A stretch of 64,000 nt of DNA from an uncultured Pontibacter sp. (lineage in GTDB: Bacteria; Bacteroidota; Bacteroidia; Cytophagales; Hymenobacteraceae), in assembly GCF_947499215.1 (NCBI RefSeq), contig NZ_CANMNI010000001.1, forward strand, positions 992,001 to 1,056,000, given 5' to 3'. This document shows positions 45,514 through 54,186 of the stretch, piece after piece. The stretch's first letter is position 1, and each line of letters opens with the position of its first letter. A model generated the notes under the pieces. The model ran no database searches, had not been told where the DNA came from, and was given only the letters and a program-made list of their open reading frames with translations. The position numbers were made by a program, and so were the translations under genes.

Positions 45514-46128
45514 CTAATGTGCCATTTGCGCTATTTTATCGAGTGGCAGGCTATTGGCCATTTTCAGGATGCTGTCCTCTTTTGCGTTGTCGGCAGTAAG
45601 GGTCAATAGTGTGTTCTGCAAAGGAATTTGCAGTTCATACCCAGATGGAGTTCCTTCCATACCCTCCACTTTATTCAGCACCGCTTTGTAGCCTTGCACC
45701 TTCACCACCTTCTGGCTACCATCACCGGAATTGCCTATAAATGGCAAAGCCAGTACCGCCTGTAGCGAGTTGATCAGTGGTGAATTGTTGATGATGTCCA
45801 CCGTGACCTGATTGGAAGCTGGCCCATAGCTACGGTGCACGAACAAGCCCATGCCCATACCTGAACCGCCACCGGTTACATCATCTTCTTTCAGATTAGG
45901 ACTGCGGTCTTCCATTTTCACCGGAAGCATCTTGAGTATTTCCTTACCAATTTCCGCATCGAGGCTACGGAGCATCTGTTCCATTGCAAAGCGCGAACTG
46001 CTCAGATCACCTGAGGTATAAGAGGTTTTTGCCTCTGCTAGGCTTTTGCTGAAATCCTGACTAAACGCTGCAAGAGGCAGGAAAGTGAGCAGGAATAGAG
46101 TAGCTATAGTTTTCATGTTATTTTTCAT
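45514..46128 (-). CDS. Secreted protein, paralogue of its upstream neighbour
   Basis: 204 residues; a signal peptide (M-K-T-I-A-T-L-F-L-L-T-F-L-P-L-A-A-F-S) follows a possible internal start. The mature part is similar in layout to the gene at 46141: Y-T-S-G-D/Y-G-E with S-S-R-F-A-M-E-Q-M-L against A-R-Y-A-V-Q-Q-A-M-L, then E-I-G-K-E-I-L-K-M-L-P, V-x-G-Y-K-A-V and an I-L-K-M-A-N-S-L-P-L-D tail. No known domain recognised. The genes are 12 bases apart and form an operon. Confidence 0.6.
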   Translation of the reverse strand: MKNNMKTIATLFLLTFLPLAAFSQDFSKSLAEAKTSYTSGDLSSSRFAMEQMLRSLDAEIGKEILKMLPVKMEDRSPNLKEDDVTGGGSGMGMGLFVHRSYGPASNQVTVDIINNSPLINSLQAVLALPFIGNSGDGSQKVVKVQGYKAVLNKVEGMEGTPSGYELQIPLQNTLLTLTADNAKEDSILKMANSLPLDKIAQMAH

Positions 46129-46140
46129 ATTAAAAATTTC

Positions 46141-46938
46141 TTACTTCTCTCCCAGCATTTTCTTTATCCCATCGATGTCCACACTATTGGCCGCCGCCAT
46201 CATCTCCTGTTCGTTTTTGAAGTTGACACCCTCGTAGATCAGTACCGATGACTGCCCCATGGGCACCGTCAGCTTATACCCACTGGCGTCATCATATTCG
46301 ATCACCGCACGATGCCCTTTTACTTTGGTTTGTTTCCAGTTCTGCTGCTCGCCTGATGTTTGGGTATGGCCACCGTTGGCCAAGTACATGTTCACCGCCG
46401 ATAGCATTACCGCATTATTGGCCACTAACACCCGTAGCTCTTTCTCGTTGTTGTCGGTATACTGGCGCATGATCGTTAGCCCGGTCCATCCCCAACCGCT
46501 ACTGGCCACTCGCTCGACATTGTCATCCTTGCTTAGTCCGCTAATTGACTCAGGCAGCGACTTAAGTATTTTCTGTCCGATTTCCAGCTCAACGCCTAGC
46601 ATGGCTTGCTGCACTGCATAGCGAGCCTCCCCATATGTACCGGCCTTAAAAGCTTTGTCGGCATCCGTCAGAAAGGCTTTTACATCAGGTGGCGTCGAGA
46701 TAAGGCCTTCACCTCCTTTATTCCTTGCCCTGCCCGAGTTGGAGCTGCTGGAAGCCGCACTTTCATTTGGAGAACCACCGCCTATACCTGTTTTATCCTC
46801 GATCGTTTTATCCAAAGCCTTCTCGGCTAGGTTGTTAGCTTTTTGTTTAAGCTTGTTTAGCATACCACCCTGTGCAAAGGCCTCTCCCGACCCAAAACAC
46901 AAAAGCAGTAGTATAGCACCTGTAAATGTCTTTTTCAT
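46141..46938 (-). CDS. Secreted protein with Gly/Ser linker, paralogue of 45514-46128
   Basis: 265 residues with signal peptide ending A-F-A-Q-G. After a coiled-coil-like segment (L-N-K-L-K-Q-K-A-N-N-L) and a Gly/Ser/Asn linker (about 52-75), the conserved part begins A-D-K-A-F-K-A-G-T-Y-G-E-A-R and runs to the end. First gene of the pair. Function unknown; the shared E-I-G-Q-K-I-L-K-S-L-P core suggests tandem duplication. Confidence 0.6.
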   Translation of the reverse strand: MKKTFTGAILLLLCFGSGEAFAQGGMLNKLKQKANNLAEKALDKTIEDKTGIGGGSPNESAASSSSNSGRARNKGGEGLISTPPDVKAFLTDADKAFKAGTYGEARYAVQQAMLGVELEIGQKILKSLPESISGLSKDDNVERVASSGWGWTGLTIMRQYTDNNEKELRVLVANNAVMLSAVNMYLANGGHTQTSGEQQNWKQTKVKGHRAVIEYDDASGYKLTVPMGQSSVLIYEGVNFKNEQEMMAAANSVDIDGIKKMLGEK

Positions 46939-47185
46939 AATGTTGCGAATGGTTATTACAAGGAAATTGCAAACAACAATTTAGCTTTTTACCAATTTTA
47001 AATAAAACTATTTTTATATTTATTAGTAACCTATCAATTATTTTTATTGAATGCTTGGGAATTTTTGGTGAGAGTAATGAGTCAATCCCTAGCCTGAAAA
47101 CCCTAATGGACTAAAGCTGCTGACAGGTATATTTGATTTAGCGAACCAGAACTTGTAAACTTGCTGCGATAAGCAAATCCGACCT

Positions 47186-47977
47186 ATGGCGGCAACTCCT
47201 TCCCTCGAGAAAAAACGCACCAATCTCTTCCTCGTCCTGAGTGGCATCTTTCTAGCCAATGCCCTATTAGCTGAGCTAATCGGTGTGAAAATATTTTCTG
47301 CGGAGGCACTATTTGGGATGTCGGGTGCCCAGATCGGTATTATGGGTGAGAAGTTCGACTTCAACCTCACGGCGGGTGTCATCATTTGGCCAGTCGTGTT
47401 TGTAACTACCGACATCATCAATGAGTACTTTGGCAAGGAGGGCGTCAAGAAGGTCAGCATTCTGACCGTCATCCTGATTCTATATGCCTTCCTAGTCATC
47501 ACCATCGTGACAGGCCTGCCACCTGCCGCTTTTTGGCTGGAGCTAAATAATCAAGACGCCGAAGGTAACCCCTTCAATATCGACTTTGCTTTTAACTCCA
47601 TTTACCGGCAGGGGCTGGGCATCATCATTGGTTCGGTGGTGGCTTTTTTAATCTCGCAGTTTCTGGATGCGACCGTATTTCATTGGCTCCGTAGCTTCAC
47701 AGGGAGCAGCAAAATCTGGCTTCGGGCGACGGGCTCTACACTGGTCTCGCAGCTGATCGATAGTGTAGTCGTGCTCTTTGTGGCTTTCTATATTTTCGGG
47801 AATTGGCCCCTTTCGCTGGTTATGTCGGTGGCCGCGATCAATTATATGTATAAATTTTTCATTGCCGTCGCCCTCACCCCCTTGCTATACCTAGCGCATT
47901 ATCTAATAGACGGTTACCTCGGCCACCGCACCGCCGAAACCATGATAGAAGTAGCGGCCGAGGAGAGCAAAGAATAG
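47186..47977 (+). CDS. Queuosine precursor transporter (YhhQ/VUT family)
   Basis: 263 residues, about six membrane helices. Family motifs: N-L-T-A-G-V-I-I-W-P-V-V-F-V-T-T-D-I-I-N-E-Y-F-G and a late R-A-T-G-S-T-L-V-S-Q-L-I-D-S segment. It imports preQ0/preQ1-type precursors for the queuosine tRNA modification. No preQ1 riboswitch was recognised upstream. Start at 47186 retains a short basic N-terminus before the first helix. Confidence 0.92.
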   Translation: MAATPSLEKKRTNLFLVLSGIFLANALLAELIGVKIFSAEALFGMSGAQIGIMGEKFDFNLTAGVIIWPVVFVTTDIINEYFGKEGVKKVSILTVILILYAFLVITIVTGLPPAAFWLELNNQDAEGNPFNIDFAFNSIYRQGLGIIIGSVVAFLISQFLDATVFHWLRSFTGSSKIWLRATGSTLVSQLIDSVVVLFVAFYIFGNWPLSLVMSVAAINYMYKFFIAVALTPLLYLAHYLIDGYLGHRTAETMIEVAAEESKE

Positions 47978-47994
47978 CCTGTATTACAAATAAA

Positions 47995-48027
47995 TTTGCT
48001 TTTGAAATAAATACGCCCTTATCTTTG
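47995..48027 (+). promoter_or_regulatory. Promoter of the EamA transporter leader
   Basis: TTTG at 47995-47998, a 21-base spacer and TATCTTTG at 48020-48027: a good -33/-7 pair, leaving a leader of about 155 bases before the transporter ATG. Confidence 0.7.
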
Positions 48028-48044
48028 CGGCCTTGCAAAACAAA

Positions 48045-48163
48045 ATGGCTGCACACTTAGCACATACACAGATTTTCATTACGGGGTACGTCCTGCACGA
48101 CCTGTAACAGTACCCATTTCCGCCATTTGGGTCTGACGGCCCACCCCTATACCTTATTTTTTT
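48045..48163 (+). promoter_or_regulatory. Possible attenuator with 20-residue leader peptide upstream of the EamA gene
   Basis: A short frame (48045-48107, M-A-A-H-L...L-H-D-L-stop) ends inside a set of competing helices: GGGTAC (48084-48089) with GTACCC (48110-48115); ACCCA (48112-48116) alternatively with TGGGT (48128-48132); TGGGTC (48128-48133) with GGCCCA (48138-48143), followed 13 bases later by a T7 run. This is the 1:2, 2:3, 3:4 order of classical attenuators. No amino acid is enriched in the peptide, so specificity is unknown. Confidence 0.4.
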
Positions 48164-48187
48164 ATTTAATTTTCAAAAGGGACAGCT

Positions 48188-49099
48188 ATGTTCAGAGGCA
48201 TCCTTTTGGTATTTCTCGGAGCGTGCAGCTTCGGCATACTATCCACATTCGTAAAACTTGCCTACAAAGAGGGCTATACCTTGGGTGACGTTACCGGCAC
48301 ACAGGTCTTTTTTGGCTTTGTCATACTTTGGGGCATCGTGCTCGTGCGCCAGCTGATGGGGCACCGCAGCCTTGGCGTTACGGCTAAGGACAAACTCAAG
48401 CTTGTGGCGATGGGTACCAGCACGGGTTTAGTAAGCATCTTCTATTACAAGTGCGTGCAGACGGTGCCTGCCTCCATCGCCATTCTGCTGCTGATGCAGT
48501 TTACTTGGATGAGCCTGCTGCTGGAGGCGGTGATCAAGCGCAAAATGCCACAGCTGTCGCAGGTCGTGATGGTGATGCTAGTGCTGGTGGGCACGGCCAT
48601 GGCAGGCAGATTGTTCTCTGGCGCTATACCTGATTTTGATTTGGTGGGTATCGGTTTCGGACTGCTGGCGGCGGCTTGTTATTCGGTGTTCCTGTTAATT
48701 AACGGTGCGGCTGGCAACGACCTACACCCTACCACCAAAAGTGCCCTTTTATTGACAGGTGCGACTATACTTGTGCTGAGCATCTTCCCACCGGTGTTCC
48801 TTGTGAATGGGTCGTTGGGTGATGGACTGCTCAAGTGGGGCGTACTGCTGGCCGTGTTCGGTACTGTCATTCCACCGCTGTTCTTCGCCTATGGTATACC
48901 GCGCACGGGCCTTGGCCTAAGTGCCATCCTGAGTTCTGCGGAGCTTCCGGTGGCTGTGGCCATGTCATACCTCGTGCTGCATGAAGAGGTATGGACGGTG
49001 CAGTGGCTAGGCGTAGCGTTAATCCTCTTAGCTATTGCAGTGAGCAACCTGAACAGGGTATACCAAACACAGAAAACAAAAAAGCTGGTAACAGCCTAA
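48188..49099 (+). CDS. EamA (DMT superfamily) transporter
   Basis: 303 residues with ten predicted membrane helices in two EamA repeats (about 5-135 and 145-290), the usual length of full DMT exporters. V-A-M-S-Y-L-V-L-H-E-E-V is the conserved end of the second repeat. Relatives export amino acids or metabolites; the substrate is not evident. The C-terminus is a short basic tail (Q-K-T-K-K-L-V-T-A). It has a long, structured leader. Confidence 0.9.
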   Translation: MFRGILLVFLGACSFGILSTFVKLAYKEGYTLGDVTGTQVFFGFVILWGIVLVRQLMGHRSLGVTAKDKLKLVAMGTSTGLVSIFYYKCVQTVPASIAILLLMQFTWMSLLLEAVIKRKMPQLSQVVMVMLVLVGTAMAGRLFSGAIPDFDLVGIGFGLLAAACYSVFLLINGAAGNDLHPTTKSALLLTGATILVLSIFPPVFLVNGSLGDGLLKWGVLLAVFGTVIPPLFFAYGIPRTGLGLSAILSSAELPVAVAMSYLVLHEEVWTVQWLGVALILLAIAVSNLNRVYQTQKTKKLVTA

Positions 49100-49508
49100 A
49101 CGATATAAGATTGATTGATTTGTTTACTTAAACCGAGACTAGCCTATGATGTAATTTATTTTTGAACAATAAGATTTGATTTGATTTTTTAGAATGGCTG
49201 GGTGCCTGCTCCTGAGTGAAGCGCCTGGTCATTTGCTTTTTATGGGGAGGCATGCCCCGTACAGGCCTTAGAAATGATGCAATTCGAAAGCCTAATGTTT
49301 GGATACTTAAACCCCTCCGCTAGTCTTCCGTATTTCAATCCCTGACTTGTGAGACTACGACTGTGGCCTCTCCCTCATCTTCTTTAAGGAGCACAATAAT
49401 TCACATTTAGCAACAGTTAAAAAAAGAAAAGCCAGACAACGGAGGGATTGTATACAAAACTGGTATACTTTCTGATAGATTCACCCCAAAAGACAAACCC
49501 GAACCTAC
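49100..49508. other. Intergenic region between EamA and NlpE-like genes
   Basis: About 400 bases with no credible gene. Around 49200-49290 local pairings such as GGGG/CCCC (near 49242-49257) and repeated GCCT/AGGC blocks hint at a structured RNA, but I could not match it to a known class (6S, tmRNA and riboswitches considered). Confidence 0.35.
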
Positions 49509-50069
49509 ATGAGAACAATTATTGCACTTTTCGTCCTATTCACACTCACCCTTGGCCTGCAACAAGTGCAGGCGCAGTCAGGCAAAAGTTACGAGGAATG
49601 GATTAAAGAAAAACGTGGCGGCGCTAAGAAAGCATCGGCCAAAACCCCCGCGAAAGGCAAAAGCACGAAGCCTAAAGCCAGTTCGGCAAAGGCAAAAGAA
49701 GAGGCCCCTGCCGCTGCTCCTGCACTAGCACCTCCAAGCGGCACCTTCAGAGGCACATTGGCTTGCAAAGACTGCCAAGGCGTTAAGACCGAACTTACCC
49801 TTAGCGGCGACTCAAAAGGCTCTTTCACCATGAAACAGATCTATGTAGGCAAACCCGCAGACAAGAGTATAGTAAACAGCAGTGGCAAGTGGTTTTTAGC
49901 CAAAGGCAACAAGCAAAATCCTGATGCCGTGGTGATACAGCTTATACCTACTGCCGGCGACATCGACCCGATGTATTTTATGCAGGTGAGCGACACGGAA
50001 GTGAAGCTGCTCAGCCGCCAGCAAAATGAAATAGAAGGCTCAAAAAATTACTCCCTTAAGAAGCTTTAA
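49509..50069 (+). CDS. NlpE N-terminal domain protein, secreted
   Basis: 186 residues. Signal peptide ending Q-V-Q-A-Q, a Lys/Ala/Pro-rich linker (about 30-76), then an NlpE-N-type beta barrel: G-T-F-R-G-T-L-A-C86-K-D-C89-Q-G-V-K-T-E-L-T-L, the C-x-x-C site of the family. NlpE in E. coli is an outer-membrane stress sensor and copper-resistance lipoprotein; here the signal has no lipobox, so it is probably periplasmic. The C-terminal OB domain of NlpE is absent. Confidence 0.85.
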   Translation: MRTIIALFVLFTLTLGLQQVQAQSGKSYEEWIKEKRGGAKKASAKTPAKGKSTKPKASSAKAKEEAPAAAPALAPPSGTFRGTLACKDCQGVKTELTLSGDSKGSFTMKQIYVGKPADKSIVNSSGKWFLAKGNKQNPDAVVIQLIPTAGDIDPMYFMQVSDTEVKLLSRQQNEIEGSKNYSLKKL

Positions 50070-50156
50070 GGTATCAGGTATAGAATTGTCGTAGTCGGGC
50101 TAAGGGTGTTTTCAGCAATTTGCGTTATTTTGCAGCTGTAAACCATTATCCCGACT

Positions 50157-51131
50157 ATGGCACGATACCTTACGGGCATTCAGAGCACAGGCCGTCCACA
50201 CTTGGGCAACCTGCTGGGTGCTATCCTTCCTGCAATCGAACTTTCGAAATCGTCTCAGGAGCAGGCGCTCTATTTCATTGCCGACCTGCACTCCCTTACT
50301 TCCATACGCGAACCACAAGTGCTGCGCCACAACACCTACTCGGTAGCCGCCGCTTGGCTGGCCTGCGGATTCGATACAAACAAGCATATTTTGTACCGCC
50401 AGTCAGACGTGCCAATGGTGACGGAACTGACTTGGTACCTCAACTGCTTCGCCCCCTTCCCGATGCTGGCCAATGCCCACTCGTTTAAGGACAAGTCGAG
50501 CCGCAGGGGACTCGCTGATGTGAATGCCGGTCTGTTTACCTACCCGGTGCTCATGGCTGCCGACATTCTGATGTATGACGCCAACATCGTACCTGTAGGC
50601 AAAGACCAGATCCAACACCTCGAGATCACCCGCGACATTGCCAGCTCGTTCAACCACATCTACGGCGACACCTTTGTGCTGCCAGAAGCAAAGACCGACG
50701 AAACCGTGATGACGGTACCCGGCATCAACGGTGAGAAGATGAGCAAGTCTTACGGCAACATCATCGATATATTTGAGGCCGACAAGCCCCTGCGCAAAAC
50801 CATCATGAGCATTGTGACAGACAGCACCGCACTGGAGGACCCGAAAGATCCGGATGAGGACACCACCTTTAAACTCTACAGCCTGCTGGCCTCTCCGGAG
50901 GAGATTCTGCAGATGCGCAACAACTACCTGAATGGTGGCTACGGCTACGGTCATGCCAAACAAGCGCTGTATGAGTTGATCCTGCGCAAGTTTGCCAAGG
51001 AGCGTGAGCTGTTCAACCACTACATGAACAACCTCGCCGAGATAGACAAGAAGCTACTGGAAGGCGCTGAAAAAGCCAAAGCCATTGCGACACCCGTATT
51101 GGAGCGTGTGCGCCAGAAGCTGGGTTACTAA
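50157..51131 (+). CDS. trpS: Tryptophanyl-tRNA synthetase
   Basis: 324 residues, class I synthetase. The HIGH-equivalent is P-H-L-G-N after S-T-G-R, and KMSKS appears as G-E-K-M-S-K-S-Y-G-N. Length and motifs are standard. A TTATTTTGCAG box at about 50130, the same type of sequence as ahead of the TetR gene, may be its promoter. No Trp-rich leader is seen. Confidence 0.96.
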   Translation: MARYLTGIQSTGRPHLGNLLGAILPAIELSKSSQEQALYFIADLHSLTSIREPQVLRHNTYSVAAAWLACGFDTNKHILYRQSDVPMVTELTWYLNCFAPFPMLANAHSFKDKSSRRGLADVNAGLFTYPVLMAADILMYDANIVPVGKDQIQHLEITRDIASSFNHIYGDTFVLPEAKTDETVMTVPGINGEKMSKSYGNIIDIFEADKPLRKTIMSIVTDSTALEDPKDPDEDTTFKLYSLLASPEEILQMRNNYLNGGYGYGHAKQALYELILRKFAKERELFNHYMNNLAEIDKKLLEGAEKAKAIATPVLERVRQKLGY

Positions 51132-51143
51132 GCTTCTATACCT

Positions 51144-51196
51144 ATCAAATGAAAAGCGGCTGCTGAACCTGATTCAGCAGCCGCTTTTCATTTGAT
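51144..51196. terminator. Perfect 24-bp hairpin between trpS and the sulfurtransferase gene
   Basis: Arms 51144-51167 and 51173-51196 are perfectly complementary around a 5-nt loop (ATCAAATGAAAAGC...GCTTTTCATTTGAT). The A- and T-rich outer parts make it a bidirectional terminator for the convergent genes. Both flanks carry the CTATACCT motif. Confidence 0.85.
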
Positions 51197-51205
51197 GCCT
51201 ATACC

Positions 51206-52045
51206 TTAGGCCCCTGTTCCGATGGGGCGGTCGTTGCGGGACCATTCGCTCCAAGAGCCCACATAGAGTGTGGGTATACCTAAACCGGCATAGTCCATGG
51301 CCAGTGCCGTGTGGCAGGCGGTTACGCCCGAGCCGCAGTGCACCACCACATGCTCCATGTCGCGGCCACCTAGGGCGGTGGCATACTTCTCCCTGAGTGC
51401 TTCCGGGGACAGATACGTGCCGTCCTGCGCCAGATTGCTCTGGAACGGTATATTGACGGCTCCGTGGATATGCCCGGCTATCAAATCAATCGGTTCGGTC
51501 TCTCCGCGGTAGCGGGCGGCATCGCGCACATCGACCACAAGGTAGTCTGGGTCGTGGACAGCCTTCGCCACCTCATCTATGGTAATAGTGGGCAGCTCCC
51601 ACGCTTTAAAAGGGTACGGATCAACCTGCTTTGCTTGCTCTTTCACGCTGCTCACCGGTATACCTGCCGCCACAGCCGCCTGATAGCCCCCATCCAACAC
51701 CTGCACCGTACTGTGCCCTGCGGCTCGCAACATCCACCAAAAGCGGGAAGCGGCATTGGCGCCACTCATATCATCATATACCACCAAGTGGCTGTTGTGC
51801 GCTATACCTAAGCGCCCTAACAGTTCTGCAAATTTCTCCGGCTCGGGCAAAGGGTGTCGGCCACCGTTTGCAGCGTCGGGTTTGATATCGGCAAGATCCT
51901 TATCTAAATCAACAAACATTGAGCCTGCCAAGTGTTCCTTTTCATACTTGGCTCGGGCATTGGGGCCGGAGCGGGCGTCTATCAGAACGAGTTTTTCATT
52001 GTTCAAGATAGCGGTGAGTTCTGTGGCTGAAATGAGGGGAGACAT
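51206..52045 (-). CDS. Sulfurtransferase (thiosulfate/3-mercaptopyruvate type)
   Basis: 279 residues with two rhodanese domains; the N-terminal one is inactive, the C-terminal one has the loop H-C-G-S-G-V-T-A, which fits 3-mercaptopyruvate sulfurtransferases (CGSGVT) better than rhodaneses (CRKGVT). It transfers sulfane sulfur to thiols or cyanide. No signal peptide, so cytoplasmic. It stands alone. Confidence 0.92.
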   Translation of the reverse strand: MSPLISATELTAILNNEKLVLIDARSGPNARAKYEKEHLAGSMFVDLDKDLADIKPDAANGGRHPLPEPEKFAELLGRLGIAHNSHLVVYDDMSGANAASRFWWMLRAAGHSTVQVLDGGYQAAVAAGIPVSSVKEQAKQVDPYPFKAWELPTITIDEVAKAVHDPDYLVVDVRDAARYRGETEPIDLIAGHIHGAVNIPFQSNLAQDGTYLSPEALREKYATALGGRDMEHVVVHCGSGVTACHTALAMDYAGLGIPTLYVGSWSEWSRNDRPIGTGA

Positions 52046-52123
52046 ACTGATTGAGTTTTAAGTTATAACGGTTTCGTTAATCTAGTGGGGTAGGCCTTGC
52101 ATCAGATACAAACATACACCATG

Positions 52124-53149
52124 TTATTCTGCTGCGTTTAATTCTTTTTCAAGATGTTTGACAAAATCTCCCCACATCCCACTACCAGTTTTTTCAGTTA
52201 CTCTTGCTTCTGCTTTAACTAATAAATCAAATGCCTTTTGAACATCTTTATCCACTCCCATTCCCTTGTAATAGTAGAAAGCCAAGTCAGACAAAGCATT
52301 GTAGTTATTTAACGTAGCGCACTCTTCTGCATACTCAATTCCTCTTTCGTAGTTTAATTTACCGCCAGTACCTTTCATGTATACCCTTGAGAGTTTCAGC
52401 AATGCACGTTCTCTGTACCACTTCTCATCCAGCAGACTTTCAATTAATAAAATTGCCTTATCTATCTCTTCAGGTTTCTCATCAATTATAAAATCAGCCA
52501 ACTCAAAAATGTCCTCTTTGCTACCCAATTCAATGGCCTTATCTCTCCATTCAACTACTCTCTCTACGTCTACATGCTCTTGGAAATAATAATAGCTGGC
52601 TATTTCGTGGGCAGCTTCCGGGTGTCCCATTTCCGCTGCTCTGAAAAATAGCTCCAATGCTTTTTTATTTCGTTCTTCCGAGTAGTTATCATCATACTCC
52701 GATGTGTTAAGCGCAAAAGCATATTGAAATAAGCTCCCAGCACAGCTTTCTATTTCACCTAGATTCTGGTTTTCAAAACCCAGCGTTTCAATTTCTTCAA
52801 TTAGCTTCTGGGTCTTTCCGAAGTTCGTAAACTCAGTTAACGAGAACGCATAGAATGTAATATCTCCCTCTTCATCTAAATGGAAGATCTTAGTACTTGC
52901 CTTTTTAGAACCTTGATAGAACAGGACTTGCTCTTCTGCATTTATTGCAAATGCAAAATCACTATTTGTCAATGTCCCGATTTTTCTCAGCTCATTCGTT
53001 TTTTTAAATGAGGTATCCAAATCCCAGAACACCCAGTTTTCTATCCTGAAATATACTTCAGTTTCATGATTGAGCTGTTTACCTCGGTAATTCAAATAGT
53101 CAATGGGAATTCCTATTCCCAATTCTTTTTCTAGCGCTTCTATTTCCAT
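52124..53149 (-). CDS. SMI1/KNR4 (SUKH-like) domain fused to Sel1-like repeats
   Basis: 341 residues. The N-terminus (I-E-A-L-E-K-E-L-G-I-G-I-P-I-D-Y) to about residue 115 resembles SMI1/KNR4 domains, which are common immunity modules against polymorphic toxins. Residues about 135-335 form Sel1/TPR-like helical repeats (A-E-M-G-H-P-E-A-A-H-E-I-A-S-Y-Y, Y-Y-K-G-M-G-V-D-K-D). Codon use is A/T-rich unlike the core genes, and the TATACCT motif disappears from here to 56.0 kb. Likely acquired. An immunity role is inferred from the domain only; no toxin gene is present. Confidence 0.7.
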   Translation of the reverse strand: MEIEALEKELGIGIPIDYLNYRGKQLNHETEVYFRIENWVFWDLDTSFKKTNELRKIGTLTNSDFAFAINAEEQVLFYQGSKKASTKIFHLDEEGDITFYAFSLTEFTNFGKTQKLIEEIETLGFENQNLGEIESCAGSLFQYAFALNTSEYDDNYSEERNKKALELFFRAAEMGHPEAAHEIASYYYFQEHVDVERVVEWRDKAIELGSKEDIFELADFIIDEKPEEIDKAILLIESLLDEKWYRERALLKLSRVYMKGTGGKLNYERGIEYAEECATLNNYNALSDLAFYYYKGMGVDKDVQKAFDLLVKAEARVTEKTGSGMWGDFVKHLEKELNAAE

Positions 53150-53307
53150 TTTGGCCTAAAAGACAATTTTAACGAAGGAGTGAGATTGAGGGGTGTCAAT
53201 GCTAATTCTATAAAGCACTTTTGCTTCTTGATTTTAATAGTAACTATCGTGCTGAGCTATAAAAAATCGAAGATGGCTTGTGGGTGTGGTTGGAGTACGT
53301 AGTTCTG

Positions 53308-54087
53308 CTAAAGGTCCTGTTTATAAAGGTTGTCCAAGTTTCTTAGTGGCCTTCCGATGCTTTCCTCCGCTACTTTTTTGGCTGCTGCAATCTGAGTCTT
53401 GGTCAGTTCTTTTTCAACTTCCTTGATGAGTTCTATGTTCTTCTGTTGCTCAAGGATAGAGAAGTCTTGCTTACTTTCATTGTACAGCAGGAGCCAAGAG
53501 TAACTTTTTGTTAAATCCTTTGTAACGTAGTTCCCGGTTTTATACATCTGAGCGAGTTGAAGTCTTGCTGATGTAATTTGGGCGCTTAACTGCAAGTTTT
53601 CGGGATTCTCCAACGCACCGAGTCTGTTTGCCCATACCATCATCGAGTCTATGTTCTTTTCTGTTCCATAGCCTTCCATGTAACTACTCACCACATTGAA
53701 CATGCACGCCGGGTCGTTCTGCTCCGCACACTTTAATGCCCACTGAAAAGCGCTCTTGCTGTCTTGAGCAATACCACGTCCTGTCGCATAACTGTAAGCA
53801 AGCTTAAACTGTGCGTCTTTCCAACCTTGGTTAGCAGATTTTAAGAACCACTCATTTGCCGTTTTTTCATCTTGTGAGACGCCTACCCCCTGCTGAAAGC
53901 ACACACCATAGTTGTATTGTGCTTCAGCATTACCAAGTTCAGCAGCTTCTTTCAAAAGAGGCAAGGCAGCCGCTATATCTCCGCTTGTGAGATAGTCTTT
54001 AGATTTTTCATTTAGCTCACTTGCAGACTGGCTAAATGCGCTGGAGGATACCAACAGAATTAAGAAGAAAAGTAAGAGTGTTCTCAT
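53308..54087 (-). CDS. Secreted Sel1-repeat protein
   Basis: 259 residues. Signal peptide (L-L-L-F-F-L-I-L-L-V-S-S-S-A-F-S), then Sel1 repeats at about 40-140: A-E-L-G-N-A-E-A-Q-Y-N-Y-G-V-C-F-Q-Q-G-V-G-V, A-N-Q-G-W-K-D-A-Q-F-K-L-A-Y-S-Y-A-T-G. The C-terminal part is helical with a Y-S-W-L-L-L-Y segment typical of Sel1 tails. Role unknown; such proteins scaffold complexes. AT-rich, part of the cassette-like island. The attC-like element at 54104-54169 lies just upstream, between it and DUF5713. Confidence 0.8.
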   Translation of the reverse strand: MRTLLLFFLILLVSSSAFSQSASELNEKSKDYLTSGDIAAALPLLKEAAELGNAEAQYNYGVCFQQGVGVSQDEKTANEWFLKSANQGWKDAQFKLAYSYATGRGIAQDSKSAFQWALKCAEQNDPACMFNVVSSYMEGYGTEKNIDSMMVWANRLGALENPENLQLSAQITSARLQLAQMYKTGNYVTKDLTKSYSWLLLYNESKQDFSILEQQKNIELIKEVEKELTKTQIAAAKKVAEESIGRPLRNLDNLYKQDL

Positions 54088-54103
54088 TTATGTTGTCGAT
54101 GAG

Positions 54104-54169
54104 GCAAAACGGTATTGTGCAGCCGATAAGCGAGGCGTAGATGTTCATGAAGGCTAAACTTTATTAGAC
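54104..54169 (-). repeat. attC-like element E1
   Basis: Read on the minus strand, it begins GTCTAATAAAGTTTAGCCTT and ends CGGCTGCACAATACCGTTTT; the outer box GTCTAAT resembles RYYYAAC, and TAGCC/GGCTG form the inner complementary boxes. It aligns with E2 at AAAGTTYAGCCTT, CTACGC.TCG and GGCTGCAC. It lies 18 bases after the DUF5713 stop. Confidence 0.5.
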
Positions 54170-54186
54170 ACAGGCATTTTTACCTT

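Noticed and set aside
47100..47185. preQ1 riboswitch ahead of the queuosine precursor transporter
   Set aside because: No recognisable preQ1-I or -II core (C-rich pseudoknot with A-rich tail) was seen.
53150..53307. A further attC-like element after the Sel1 gene
   Set aside because: The sequence lacks the shared GGCTGCAC and AAAGTT blocks.
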